Assembly: GCA_902826575.1 (NCBI GenBank)
Contig: CADEFJ010000011.1
Span: 1-33,254, forward strand
Direction of reading: 5' to 3'
Origin: an uncultured Pseudomonadota bacterium
Lineage (GTDB): Bacteria > Pseudomonadota > Gammaproteobacteria > Steroidobacterales > Steroidobacteraceae
DNA: 33,254 nt
A program made the translations under genes and the position numbers. The notes beneath the pieces are model-generated. The model ran no database searches, was not told the origin of the DNA, and saw only the letters and a program-made list of their open reading frames with translations. Of this stretch, positions 8,215 to 17,047 are shown piece after piece; the first letter of the stretch is position 1, and every line of letters starts with the position of its first letter.

Positions 8215-10617
8215 ATGCTGGTATTCCTGCGCCGGCTCGCTTACGTGATGGTGGCCGTCGCGCTTGCGGCGGCGATCGGCTGCTGGCTGCTGCTGCGTGC
8301 GTCGTTGCCGCAGCTCGATGGCGAGATCGGGGGCGCGCAGCTGGCCGCGCCGGTGACGATCGAGCGCGATGCGCTCGGCACGCCGACCGTGAGCGGCACG
8401 GACCGCGTGGCGCTCGCCTACGGGCTTGGCTTCGCGCACGCGCAGGACCGCTACTTCCAGATGGATCTTGCGCGGCGCCTCGCGGCCGGCGAGTTGTCGG
8501 AGCTGTTCGGCCCCGTGGCGCTCGAGCACGATCGCAAGGCGCGCCTGTTTCAATTCCGGCGCGTGGCGCGCGCGCTGGTCGAGGGCCTGACGCGCGAGGA
8601 GCGGGCGGTGCTCGACGCCTACGTCGGTGGCGTGAACGCGGGCCTTGCGAGCTTGCGGAGCCGGCCGTGGGAGTACTGGTTGCTGCGCGCCGTGCCCCGC
8701 GTATGGCAGGGCGAGGACACCGTGCTGGTCGTGCACTCCATGTGGTGGCAACTGCAGTACCACGACTTTGCCGGCGAGCAGCGCCGACTGGCGCTGACCG
8801 AGGCGCTCACGGAGCGCCTCGGCGCCGAGCGCGCGGCCGCGGTGCTGGCGTTCGTGTTGCCCGCCGGCAGCAGGTGGGATGCGCCCATCGATGCGCCAGC
8901 GCCGCCGCCCGTCGAGCCGGGGGTTCCCGGCCCCGATGTCTGGGATTTGCGCGCGGGCGCTGTGCCCGGCGCGCTGTCGCAGCCGGCAGCGGCCGCCGTC
9001 CGGCGCACCGACGCGTCGCGCGGCATCGGCAGCAACAACTGGGCGGTGGCCGGGACCCATACGGCATCGGGTATCGCCCTCGTTGCCAACGACATGCATC
9101 TCGGCCTGGATGTGCCACCCGTCTGGTATCGCGCGCGGCTCGCGACGGTCGACGGGCGCTACGACCTGAACGGTGTCACGCTGGCCGGCGTCCCGGCGCT
9201 CGTCGCGGGATCGAACGGACACATCGCCTGGGGGTTCACCAACAGCTATGGCGACTGGCTCGACCTGCGCTGGACACCATGCAGTCTCGACGCGGGTACC
9301 TGGCGCAACCTGCAAGGCCTGGATCAATCCTTCGAGGTCGACACGGCGCGCATACGCGTACGCGGCGCGCGACCCGAGCGGCTGCACATCAGGGGCGGCG
9401 CGGAGGGCGTCGTGTTCGCGACTCGCGAACGCGATGGCGTGGAGGAATGCCAGCTCGCCACCTGGGTCGCCACGCAGCCGGGAGCGACGACGCTCGGGTT
9501 GTTGGCGCTGGAGTCCGCCACGTCGGTGGCCGACGCCCTCGATGCCGCAGCGGGTGTCGGCATTCCGCACCAGAACATGCTCGTCGGCGATCGTGACGGC
9601 CACATCGCCTGGATACTGCTCGGGCGCATCCCGGCCACGCGCGGCGCACTGCGTGCGGCCGGTGGCGCCTACCTCGAGCCGGACATGCAGCCGCGCATCG
9701 TCGATCCCGCGGGTGGCAGGTTGTGGAGCGCAAACGCGCGCGTGGTCGGCGGCGATGCCGGCGCGCTGATCGGCGACGACGAAGTGGCGAGCGGCGTCGG
9801 CTACGACCTCGGAGCGCGCGCGGCGCAGATCCGCGACGGCCTTGCGGCGCTCACGTCACCGGCGACACCCGCCGACATGCTCGCGATCCAGCTCGACGAC
9901 AGGGCGCTGTATCTCGCGCCGTGGCGGCAGATGTTCCTCGAACTGCTCGATGCGGCCGCGCTCGACGGCGCGCCGCTGCGCGCCAGCTTCCGCGATCTGA
10001 TCGCTGCGCCGATGACGGAAGGCAGCGTGGAGGCCGTCGGCTATACGCTGGTGCGCGCTGCCGAGCGCAAGGTCGTGAACGCATCCTGGGCCATGGTGCT
10101 CGCCGGCGCGGGCCTCGCGACCGAGGCTCTTGCGCCGCCGCCGCAGTTCGCGGCGAGTGCCTGGAGGCTTGCCACCTTGCGCCCCGCACACTGGCTGGGG
10201 CCCGCGCACGCCGACTGGCGCGCTTTCCTGCTCGCGCAAGTCGACGCCGCGGCGGCCGAGCTCGAGCGGCAATGTGGTGCGCTCGCGCACTGTGCGTGGG
10301 GACGGGAGCGCGCGGTGCGCATCGCGCATCCGCTCTCCGGTGCACTGCCGCTGGTCGGGCGCCGGTTGCTGGAAATGCGCGTGCCAGGACTGCCGGGCGA
10401 TGACGACATGCCGCGCGTTCAAGGCGCGACTTTCGGCGCGTCCGAGCGCTTTGCGGTCGCGCCCGGCCGCGAGGCGGACGGTTACCTGATGGTCGCGGGC
10501 GGCGCGAGCGGCCATCCGCTGTCGCCGTATTTTCGCAGCGGCTTCGATGACTGGGCACGCGGCGCGCCGACACCCTTCCTGCCGGGGCCGGCGCAGCATA
10601 AGCTGCTGCTGAAATGA
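8215..10617 (+). CDS. Penicillin acylase family (peptidase S45) N-terminal-nucleophile hydrolase
   Basis: S45 enzymes are made as precursors that cut themselves before an internal Ser, Thr or Cys, and the freed residue attacks amide bonds. Known members act on beta-lactam side chains, acyl-homoserine lactones or siderophore precursors. The 800-residue protein has one N-terminal membrane segment (about residues 8-28, possibly an uncleaved signal), which places it in the periplasm. The alpha region carries the family motif GLGFAHAQDRYFQMDL. The expected nucleophile is S273 in RGIGSNNWAVAG, followed by NDMHLGLDVPPVWY. The ATG immediately follows the pyk stop with no spacer. Its own stop overlaps the moxR start by 4 nt. 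The family is clear, but the substrate is not. A quorum-quenching role is only one possibility. Confidence 0.9.
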   Translation: MLVFLRRLAYVMVAVALAAAIGCWLLLRASLPQLDGEIGGAQLAAPVTIERDALGTPTVSGTDRVALAYGLGFAHAQDRYFQMDLARRLAAGELSELFGPVALEHDRKARLFQFRRVARALVEGLTREERAVLDAYVGGVNAGLASLRSRPWEYWLLRAVPRVWQGEDTVLVVHSMWWQLQYHDFAGEQRRLALTEALTERLGAERAAAVLAFVLPAGSRWDAPIDAPAPPPVEPGVPGPDVWDLRAGAVPGALSQPAAAAVRRTDASRGIGSNNWAVAGTHTASGIALVANDMHLGLDVPPVWYRARLATVDGRYDLNGVTLAGVPALVAGSNGHIAWGFTNSYGDWLDLRWTPCSLDAGTWRNLQGLDQSFEVDTARIRVRGARPERLHIRGGAEGVVFATRERDGVEECQLATWVATQPGATTLGLLALESATSVADALDAAAGVGIPHQNMLVGDRDGHIAWILLGRIPATRGALRAAGGAYLEPDMQPRIVDPAGGRLWSANARVVGGDAGALIGDDEVASGVGYDLGARAAQIRDGLAALTSPATPADMLAIQLDDRALYLAPWRQMFLELLDAAALDGAPLRASFRDLIAAPMTEGSVEAVGYTLVRAAERKVVNASWAMVLAGAGLATEALAPPPQFAASAWRLATLRPAHWLGPAHADWRAFLLAQVDAAAAELERQCGALAHCAWGRERAVRIAHPLSGALPLVGRRLLEMRVPGLPGDDDMPRVQGATFGASERFAVAPGREADGYLMVAGGASGHPLSPYFRSGFDDWARGAPTPFLPGPAQHKLLLK

Positions 10618-11465
10618 CCGACCCACGATTCGCCGGCTCGGAGCGCTACATCGCGACTCCCGAGCTCTCCATGGCGGTGAACGCCGCCGTTGCGCTGTCG
10701 CGCCCGCTGCTCATCAAGGGGGAGCCCGGTACCGGCAAGACGCAGCTCGCCGAGGAGGTTGCGGCCTCGCTCGGCCGGCCGCTTTTCGAGTGGCACATCA
10801 AGTCGACCAGCAAGGCGCAGCAGGGCCTGTACGAGTACGACGCGGTCTCGCGCCTGCGCGATTCGCAGCTCGGCGAGGGGCGCGTGCACGACATTGCCAA
10901 CTACATCGTCAAGGGCAAGCTGTGGGAAGCGTTCGACGCGGACACGCAGCCGGTGCTGCTGATCGACGAGATCGACAAGGCCGACATCGAGTTCCCCAAC
11001 GACCTGCTGCGCGAACTCGACCGCATGGAGTTCTACGTCTACGAGACGCGCGAGCTGGTCAAGGCGCGGCATCGCCCGGTCGTGTTCATCACCAGCAACA
11101 ACGAGAAGGAGCTGCCCGACGCCTTCCTGCGCCGCTGCTTCTTCCACTACATCCGCTTTCCCGATGAGGCGACGATGCGACGCATCGTCGAGGTGCACTT
11201 CCCGAGCCTCAAGCAGTCGCTGCTCGCCGAGGCGCTCGCATCGTTCTTCCGACTGCGCGAGGTGCCGGGGCTGAAGAAGAAGCCCTCGACTTCCGAGCTG
11301 CTCGACTGGATCAAGCTGCTGGTCGCCGAGGACATCCCGCCCGAGGCGCTGCGCAGCGACGACAGCAAGAAGGCGCTGCCGCCGCTGTACGGGGCGCTGC
11401 TCAAGAACGAGCAGGACATGCACCTCGTCGAACAGGTCATGTTCCTCTCCCGGCGTGCTCGTTAG
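10614..11465 (+). CDS. MoxR-family AAA+ ATPase
   Basis: MoxR ATPases are chaperone-like AAA+ proteins that usually work with a von Willebrand factor A (VWA) partner to mature or remodel a target protein. This 283-residue protein is about the size of the CoxD-type subgroup. The Walker A motif GEPGTGKT is at residues 36-43 and the Walker B motif LLIDEID at 115-121, followed by the sensor stretch VFITSNNEKELPDAFLRR. The start overlaps the S45 hydrolase stop by 4 nt (ATGA), and its end overlaps the VWA gene by 11 nt, suggesting translational coupling across all three. Family and partner relation are secure, but the client is unknown. Confidence 0.92.
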   Translation: MTDPRFAGSERYIATPELSMAVNAAVALSRPLLIKGEPGTGKTQLAEEVAASLGRPLFEWHIKSTSKAQQGLYEYDAVSRLRDSQLGEGRVHDIANYIVKGKLWEAFDADTQPVLLIDEIDKADIEFPNDLLRELDRMEFYVYETRELVKARHRPVVFITSNNEKELPDAFLRRCFFHYIRFPDEATMRRIVEVHFPSLKQSLLAEALASFFRLREVPGLKKKPSTSELLDWIKLLVAEDIPPEALRSDDSKKALPPLYGALLKNEQDMHLVEQVMFLSRRAR

Positions 11466-12696
11466 GTTCTTCGGCGAGCTGCGCACGGCCGGCGTGCCGG
11501 TCACGCTGCCGGAGTTCCTGTCCCTGCTCGAGGCATTGCAGGCGCGCGTAGCCTGGCTGTCGGCCGAGGACTTCTATTACCTCGCGCGCGTGTGCCTCGT
11601 GAAGGACGAACGCCACTACGATCGCTTCGATCGGGTGTTCGCCGGGCACTTCTTGGGGCTCGAAAAGGCGTTCGAGGCGATCACCGCGTCAATACCCGAC
11701 GAATGGTTGCGCTCGCTCGCCGAGCGCGTGTTGTCCGAAGAGGAAAAGGCGCGGGTCATGGCGCTCGGCGGTTGGCAGAAGCTCATGGAGACGCTGCGCG
11801 AGCGCCTGGCCGAGCAACGGGAGCGCCATGAAGGCGGAGCCAGGTGGATTGGCACCGGAGGCACCTCGCCGTTCGGCGCACAGGGCTACAACCCCGAGGG
11901 CGTGCGCATCGGGCAGGGCGGCTCGCGACACCGCCGCGCGGTGAAAGTGTGGGACCGACGCGAATTCGCGAACCTCGACGATACGCTCGAACTCGGCACG
12001 CGCAATTTCAAGATGGGCCTGCGGCGGCTGCGTCGTTTCGCGCGCGAGGGCGCGGCCGACGAACTCGACCTCGACGGCACGATATCGGCCACCGCGCGCA
12101 ACGCGGGCTACCTCGACCTGAAGCTCGTACCCGAGCGGCGCAACGCGGTGAAAGTGCTGCTGCTGCTCGACATCGGCGGCTCGATGGACGACCACGTGCG
12201 GGTTTGCGACGAGCTGTTCTCCGCCGCGCGCAGCGAGTTCCGTCACTTCGAGCACTATTATTTCCACAACTTCCCGTACGAGTCGCTGTGGAAGGACAAC
12301 CGCCGCCGCCACACCGAGCGCATCGCCACCGACCAGCTGATCCGCACCTACGGACCCGACTACCGGCTGATCTTCGTCGGCGATGCGACGATGAGCCCGT
12401 ACGAGATCACGATGCCGGGCGGCAGCGTGGAGCACTGGAACGCGGAAGCGGGCGCGATCTGGCTGCGCCGGCTGACCGCGCATTTCCGCCACTTCGTCTG
12501 GTTGAACCCGGAACCGGAAAAACGCTGGGCATACACGCCCTCGACCGTGATCACGCGCGAACTGGTCGAAGAGCGCATGTACCCGCTCACGCTCGCCGGG
12601 CTCGACCGCGCGACGGCGGAGTTGCGGCGGCGCGGGACCACGCCGCCGCCGCCACCAGCAGGGATCAGCCCTTCGCTGCCGCCTGGAGCGCCTTGA
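11455..12696 (+). CDS. VWA domain protein, CoxE-like partner of MoxR
   Basis: This 413-residue protein is the expected VWA partner of the MoxR ATPase. An N-terminal helical region (VRFFGELRTAGVPVTLPEFLSLLEAL) resembles the CoxE-like group and is followed by a C-terminal VWA domain. The metal-ion site reads D239-I-G-G-S243-M, a DxGxS variant of the usual DxSxS motif. The protein ends in a proline-rich tail (PPPPPAGISPSLPPGAP). The start is GTG at 11455, inside the last codons of moxR. The 3' end overlaps the 3' end of the convergent bcp gene by 32 nt. No signal peptide is seen, so the pair probably acts in the cytoplasm. In cox clusters the equivalent pair helps CO dehydrogenase assembly, but no such enzyme is nearby. 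Confidence 0.88.
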   Translation: MLVRFFGELRTAGVPVTLPEFLSLLEALQARVAWLSAEDFYYLARVCLVKDERHYDRFDRVFAGHFLGLEKAFEAITASIPDEWLRSLAERVLSEEEKARVMALGGWQKLMETLRERLAEQRERHEGGARWIGTGGTSPFGAQGYNPEGVRIGQGGSRHRRAVKVWDRREFANLDDTLELGTRNFKMGLRRLRRFAREGAADELDLDGTISATARNAGYLDLKLVPERRNAVKVLLLLDIGGSMDDHVRVCDELFSAARSEFRHFEHYYFHNFPYESLWKDNRRRHTERIATDQLIRTYGPDYRLIFVGDATMSPYEITMPGGSVEHWNAEAGAIWLRRLTAHFRHFVWLNPEPEKRWAYTPSTVITRELVEERMYPLTLAGLDRATAELRRRGTTPPPPPAGISPSLPPGAP

Positions 12697-13213
12697 TGTC
12701 GGCGAGCACGATCTCGGAATGGCCCTTCGGATCGACCTTCACGTAGTGCTTGGCGATGCGACCCTGCGGGTCGATGATGAACGTATCGCGTCGCGCGAGT
12801 TCGAGCACGCCCATCGCCTTGTACAGCACGCCGTAGGCCTTCGCGGTTTCCTTGGTCGAGTCGGCGAGGATCGTGAACGGCAGGCTGTGCTCCCTGGCGA
12901 ATTCCTCGTGCGACTTCACGTCATCGACGCTGATGCCGTAGATCACGGCGCCGGCCTCGCGGAAGGCAAAGATGTTGTCGCGAAACTCGCAGGCCTGGGT
13001 GGTGCAGCCGGGCGTGTTGTCCTTCGGGTAGAAGTACAGCACGACCCACTTGCCGCGCTGTTCCTCGAGGGTGCGCCACGCCCCATTCTGGTCTTGCAGC
13101 TTGATGGCCGGGGCCTCGGATCCGACGGCCGGCGCATCGGCGGCGAGCGCGGGACTGGCTGCAGCGGCCAACGCGAATACCGTGGCAAGCAGCGTCGATC
13201 GGTCAGGTAGCAT
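12665..13213 (-). CDS. Exported Bcp/PrxQ-type peroxiredoxin
   Basis: Peroxiredoxins of the Bcp/PrxQ group reduce hydrogen peroxide and organic hydroperoxides with a reactive cysteine. The 182-residue product has a signal peptide of about 25 residues (ending PALAADAPA), unlike the usually cytosolic Bcp, so it should act in the periplasm. The peroxidatic C70 and likely resolving C75 lie in NTPGCTTQACEFRDN, and the thioredoxin-fold strand VVLYFYPKD precedes them. The frame stays open to 14332 on the minus strand, but that extension is antisense to the patatin gene. The ATG at 13213 has a GGAG site at good spacing and begins the signal peptide. The tail overlaps the VWA gene by 32 nt. Confidence 0.9.
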   Translation of the reverse strand: MLPDRSTLLATVFALAAAASPALAADAPAVGSEAPAIKLQDQNGAWRTLEEQRGKWVVLYFYPKDNTPGCTTQACEFRDNIFAFREAGAVIYGISVDDVKSHEEFAREHSLPFTILADSTKETAKAYGVLYKAMGVLELARRDTFIIDPQGRIAKHYVKVDPKGHSEIVLADIKALQAAAKG

Positions 13214-13263
13214 GATTTTCTCCACGTTTGACAGGCCACGAGGACACGGGCGCGAACTGATCG

Positions 13264-13272
13264 ATTCTACCA
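13264..13272 (-). promoter_or_regulatory. Putative extended -10 promoter of the peroxiredoxin gene
   Basis: On the minus strand, TGG followed by TAGAAT (TAGAAT at 13269-13264) forms an extended -10 element. Transcription would start near 13257, leaving a leader of about 44 nt. No clear -35 is seen. Confidence 0.4.
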
Positions 13273-13300
13273 GCCGCGGGGCTTGGGCCAGAATACCCGT

Positions 13301-14446
13301 GTGAGGCAGGAAGACACCATCATTGCCGGGCGCCCGGTACAGGGCCTGATCCTGACGGGCGGCGGCGCCCGCTCGGCCTACCAGGTCGGCGTACTGCGGG
13401 CGCTCGCCGAAATGCTGCCGCGGCGCGGGATCCCGTTCCCCGTGCTGGTCGGGACTTCCGCCGGCGCGGTTGCCACCGCTGCGCTCGCCGCCGAGGCGCG
13501 CCGCTGGCGCGGCGCCGTCGCCTCGCTCGAGCATGTGTGGGCCTCGTTCCACAGTGACCAGGTGTTTCGCGTCGGTTCCGCGCACATGCTGGGGTCGGGC
13601 CTGCGCTGGCTCGCCGCGCTGGTGTCGGGCGGAACGCTCGCGTCGCCGCCCAAGTCGATGTTCGACAACGCGCCGCTCGCCGAACTGCTTGGGCGCAACA
13701 TCGATTTCGGGGCCATCCGCCACAGTGTCACCGCCGGCATGTTGCACGCGGTCGCGCTGTGTTCGACCGGTTACACCAGCGCACATTCGGTGGCGTTCTT
13801 CGATGGCGCGGACGAGATCGAGGAGTGGGCGCGGGCGCATCGCGAGGGCCGCCGTGTCGACCTGACACTGTCGCACCTGATGGGCAGTCTCGCGGTGCCG
13901 TTCCTGTTTCCGCCGGTGGAACTCGGTACCGAGTACTTCGGCGACGGCGCGATGCGCCAGCTCGCACCCATGAGCCCCGCGGTGCACCTCGGCGCCGAGC
14001 GGGTGCTCGTGATCGGGGTACGCGCGGCGAATGCCGCGGGCCTGAGCCAGGTGTCGCAGTTGCCACGTTCGCCGACGCCCGGCCAGCTGTTCGGGTTCAT
14101 GCTCGATACGCTGTTCACCGATGGCATCTACGCCGACCTCGAACAGCTGATCCGGTTGAATGCCATGGTGCGCACCGCGCCCGAGGCCGTGCCCGGTGTG
14201 CGCTTGATCGAGGCGATGGCGATCTCGCCCAGTGTCGATCCGCGCGAGGTTGCGGCGCGCCACCTGCACGAGCTGCCGCGCAGCCTGCGCGCCTTCCTGC
14301 GCGTGATCGGGGCGCGCGGCGTCGCGGGCCACCAGCTCGCGAGCTACCTGATGTTCGAGTCAGGCTACACGCGGGAGCTGATCGAGCTCGGCTATCGCGA
14401 TGCGGTGACGCAGCGCGACCGGCTGCGCGCATTCCTGCTCGGCTGA
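13301..14446 (+). CDS. Patatin-like phospholipase
   Basis: Patatin-like proteins are Ser-Asp dyad lipid acyl hydrolases; bacterial members act on membrane phospholipids or are injected toxins. From the GTG at 13301 the product has 381 residues. It shows the oxyanion loop [14 protein letters not shown], the nucleophile S53 in GTSAG and the catalytic D215 in GDGAM. No signal peptide is present, so it is probably cytosolic or membrane-associated. The start is uncertain: a TTG at 13283 would add six residues, and neither start has a good ribosome site. A CAGAAT box at 13289-13294 would place the transcript start near the GTG, hinting at a leaderless message. The gene ends 4 nt from the convergent mgtE. 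Confidence 0.88.
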   Translation: MRQEDTIIAGRPVQGLILTGGGARSAYQVGVLRALAEMLPRRGIPFPVLVGTSAGAVATAALAAEARRWRGAVASLEHVWASFHSDQVFRVGSAHMLGSGLRWLAALVSGGTLASPPKSMFDNAPLAELLGRNIDFGAIRHSVTAGMLHAVALCSTGYTSAHSVAFFDGADEIEEWARAHREGRRVDLTLSHLMGSLAVPFLFPPVELGTEYFGDGAMRQLAPMSPAVHLGAERVLVIGVRAANAAGLSQVSQLPRSPTPGQLFGFMLDTLFTDGIYADLEQLIRLNAMVRTAPEAVPGVRLIEAMAISPSVDPREVAARHLHELPRSLRAFLRVIGARGVAGHQLASYLMFESGYTRELIELGYRDAVTQRDRLRAFLLG

Positions 14447-14450
14447 GCCG

Positions 14451-15809
14451 CTACACCAGGAACAGTGCGCCGAGCCCGAGCAGCGTCGCGAAGCCGATGC
14501 AGTCGGTGAAAGCGGTCAGGATCACACCCGACGAGAGCGCCGGATCGATGCGCAGCCGGCGCAGCGCGAGCGGGATCAGCACGCCGACGGCGGCGGCGGC
14601 CAGCAGGTTCACCAGCATCGCAACCGCGATGATGGCGGCGATCTGCCAGCGGCCGAACAGCACGACGGTGATTGCCGCGACGGCGATCGCCACGATCATC
14701 CCGTTCAGGCCGCCAACGGCGATCTCCTTGAACAGCAGCCGGCGCGCATTGGCCCATTCGACCTTGCCGAGCGCCAGGCCCCGGATCAGCAGCGTGACCG
14801 TCTGCGTGCCGGCGATGCCGCCCATGCTCGAGACTACCGGCAGCAACGCGGCCAGCACCGCCACTTTCTCGATCGTGCCCTCGAAGTTCGAGACGACGAA
14901 CGCGCCGAGGAAGGCGGTCAGGATGTTGGTGCCGAGCCAGACGAGACGCCGCCGTGCCGACGGCACGATCGGCGCGAACACGTCCTCTTCCTCGTCGAGT
15001 CCGGCCATCGACATCACCGAATGCTCGGCTTCCTCGCGGATCACGTCGACGATATCGTCGACGGTGATGCGCCCGAGCAGCTTGCCTTCGGGGCTCACGA
15101 CGGCCGCGGACACGAGGTCGCGGTCTTCGAACAGCCGCGAGACTTCGTGTGCGTCCGTGTGCGGATCGATGCGCGGCGCTTCGACGTCGAGGCAATCACC
15201 GACCAGGAGGCCCGGATCCTCGGTGAGCAGCCGGGTCAATGGCACCGACCCGAGGTACTTGTCGCGCCTGTCGGCCACGAACAGGCTGTCGGTACCCTCG
15301 GGCAGTTCGCCGCGCATGCGCAGGTAACGCAGCACCACATCGATCGGCACGTCGGCGCGCACGCTGACCGTGTCGGTGTTCATCAGGCCGCCGGCGCTGT
15401 CCTCGGGGTAGGCGAGCACCGTGCGCAGCCGGTCGCGATCGCGCTGGTCCATCGAGTGCAGCAGCTGCTGCGTGACCGTCTCCGGCAGCTCATCGAGCAG
15501 GTCGGCGAGATCGTCGACCTCGAGGCCCTCGGTCGCGGCGACCAGCTCCTCGGCGCCCATCTCCTCGATGAAGCCGGCGCGCACGTTCTCGTTCAGCTCG
15601 ACGAGCACGTCGCCCTCGAGCTCCGGATCGACCATCTCCCAGACGATCTCGCGCCGCGCCGGTGGCAGCGATTCGAGCAGCAGCGCGATGTCGGCGGAGT
15701 GCATCGCGTTGACCATGCGATGCGCGGTGCGCAGCGTGCCCTGGTCGAGCGCGTCCCGCAGCGCCGAAAGGCGTCCTGACTTCAGTGGAGTGATATCGGT
15801 GTCGCTCAT
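14451..15809 (-). CDS. mgtE: Magnesium transporter MgtE
   Basis: MgtE is a dimeric, Mg2+-gated inner-membrane Mg2+ channel. The 452-residue protein shows the full family order. An N-terminal helical MgtE_N superhelix (about residues 20-130, with VDDLADLLDELPE) comes first, then two CBS domains (about 135-255). A linker containing EEAEHSVMSMAGLDEEEDVFAP follows, then five membrane helices from about residue 285 to the end. The pore-lining segment contains GGIAGTQTVTLLIRGLALG. The acidic N and CBS domains are the known Mg2+ sensors that close the pore when Mg2+ is plentiful, so control is likely post-translational. It is transcribed alone, convergent with the patatin gene. Confidence 0.95.
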   Translation of the reverse strand: MSDTDITPLKSGRLSALRDALDQGTLRTAHRMVNAMHSADIALLLESLPPARREIVWEMVDPELEGDVLVELNENVRAGFIEEMGAEELVAATEGLEVDDLADLLDELPETVTQQLLHSMDQRDRDRLRTVLAYPEDSAGGLMNTDTVSVRADVPIDVVLRYLRMRGELPEGTDSLFVADRRDKYLGSVPLTRLLTEDPGLLVGDCLDVEAPRIDPHTDAHEVSRLFEDRDLVSAAVVSPEGKLLGRITVDDIVDVIREEAEHSVMSMAGLDEEEDVFAPIVPSARRRLVWLGTNILTAFLGAFVVSNFEGTIEKVAVLAALLPVVSSMGGIAGTQTVTLLIRGLALGKVEWANARRLLFKEIAVGGLNGMIVAIAVAAITVVLFGRWQIAAIIAVAMLVNLLAAAAVGVLIPLALRRLRIDPALSSGVILTAFTDCIGFATLLGLGALFLV

Positions 15810-15936
15810 GACCGACGGCTATCCAGGCGGGCCCCGCGCGGGCGCGCGAAGTCTAACAGCGAACAGCGGGCAGCGAGTGGCGAACAGCCAGCAGCCGCAA
15901 TCGGTGGCGCGCGCGGCGAACGGTGAGCAGGCGCGC

Positions 15937-16932
15937 CTATTGTGGCTCGTGCGCGAAGATCCGTTGCCAGTCGTTCTTCGTGTCGACGATGACCCAGCCG
16001 CGCGCGCGGCCTTCATCCAGTGCCTTGTCCAGCTTGCCGATGTGCGAGTCCCGATCGTATGCGGCTTCGCGGTCGGCATCGGTGTGATGGACGATCAGCA
16101 GCAGGCGCGGTCCTGCGCCCCCCGCCGTGTACTGGAGCATCTGCAGGTCGCCGTCGGAGTTGCCGAATGCGGCGATCGGTCGACGGCCGATGAAATGTGC
16201 GATGCCCACCGGTTTACCCGGCCCGTCGTCGATGTGGTCGATGTCCGCGAGCTTCACCAGCACCGGCTCGCCATCCCGCAATTCGAACTTCAGCTTCCCG
16301 GAACTGCCGACCACCCGCTCCGGCGGTATGCCGTACGCGCGTTCGGTCCAGGGCCGCATGAAGTCGATGCCGCCACCCGACACGATCCAGGTCTGGAAAC
16401 CATTGGCGCGCAGGTAGGCGAGCAGCTCGACCATGGGCTGGAATACCAGCTCGGTATAGGGCCGACCGTACTTCGGATGCCGCGCACTTGCGAGCCAGGC
16501 GTTGACGATGTCTGCGAACTCCCCGGTGGTCATGCCGGCATGGGTTGCTGCCAGCAGTGCGGCGGCCCCGGCCTCGCCTTGCGCCGCCAGCGCTTGCCGG
16601 TCGCCCTTCAGCACCGCTGCAAAGGGCTGGGTGGTCTGCCATAGGGGGTGCTGCGGTGCGAGTGCCCGGATGCGATCGAGCATGAACGCGAGCTGGACGT
16701 AGAGCGGCTGCTCGGACCACAGCGTACCGTCATTGTCGAACGTCGCGATGCGCTCGCCGGGCGGCACATAGGTGCCGGCGCGCGGGTCGGTTACGGACTG
16801 CACGAAAGCCACGATCCGCGCCTTCGTCGGCCCGTCCGTCCAGGAAGGGAGCGGGTCGGACACCGGAGCCGCCCGGCAGACGGCAGCCAGCATGAGGGTG
16901 GCGAAAAATACGCCAGTGGTTGTGGTTCGCAT
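15937..16932 (-). CDS. Exported HAD-superfamily phosphatase (SerB-like)
   Basis: HAD hydrolases remove phosphate using an aspartate nucleophile. The 331-residue protein has a signal peptide (RTTTTGVFFATLMLAAVCRAAP), so it is probably periplasmic. Motif I is FDNDGTLW with D66 and D68, motif II is WIVSGGG, and motif IV is AFGNSDGDLQML. A long helical cap lies between motifs I and II, as in phosphoserine-phosphatase-like members. The frame is open from 17049, but the ATG at 16932 has a GGGAGG ribosome site and starts the signal peptide. It diverges from an outer-membrane barrel gene across 115 nt in which no convincing promoter was found. The substrate is unknown. Confidence 0.88.
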   Translation of the reverse strand: MRTTTTGVFFATLMLAAVCRAAPVSDPLPSWTDGPTKARIVAFVQSVTDPRAGTYVPPGERIATFDNDGTLWSEQPLYVQLAFMLDRIRALAPQHPLWQTTQPFAAVLKGDRQALAAQGEAGAAALLAATHAGMTTGEFADIVNAWLASARHPKYGRPYTELVFQPMVELLAYLRANGFQTWIVSGGGIDFMRPWTERAYGIPPERVVGSSGKLKFELRDGEPVLVKLADIDHIDDGPGKPVGIAHFIGRRPIAAFGNSDGDLQMLQYTAGGAGPRLLLIVHHTDADREAAYDRDSHIGKLDKALDEGRARGWVIVDTKNDWQRIFAHEPQ

Positions 16933-17047
16933 GGCGCCTCCCGGTTGACAGGCCGCAGCGGTCCGCCCCTGCACCAAAGGGCAATCGCTTGCTGCCATAG
17001 GGGCCAATATGCTTGGCGCACGCTTGCTCTGGCAATGGAGTACCGAC

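Noticed and set aside
7948-9603. Long minus-strand frame antisense to pyk and the S45 gene
   Set aside because: It spans two genuine genes on the other strand and its composition is Arg/Ala-rich and low in hydrophobic order.
13214-14332. Upstream extension of the peroxiredoxin reading frame
   Set aside because: It is antisense to the patatin gene, and the start at 13213 has a ribosome site and a signal peptide.
15810-15936. Short repeats such as GCGAACAGC in the gap between mgtE and the HAD gene
   Set aside because: The repeats are short and imperfect in a GC-rich spacer; no array structure or known element results.
16945-16950. Perfect TTGACA upstream of the barrel gene
   Set aside because: No usable -10 is found 16-18 nt downstream, so a promoter is not supported.
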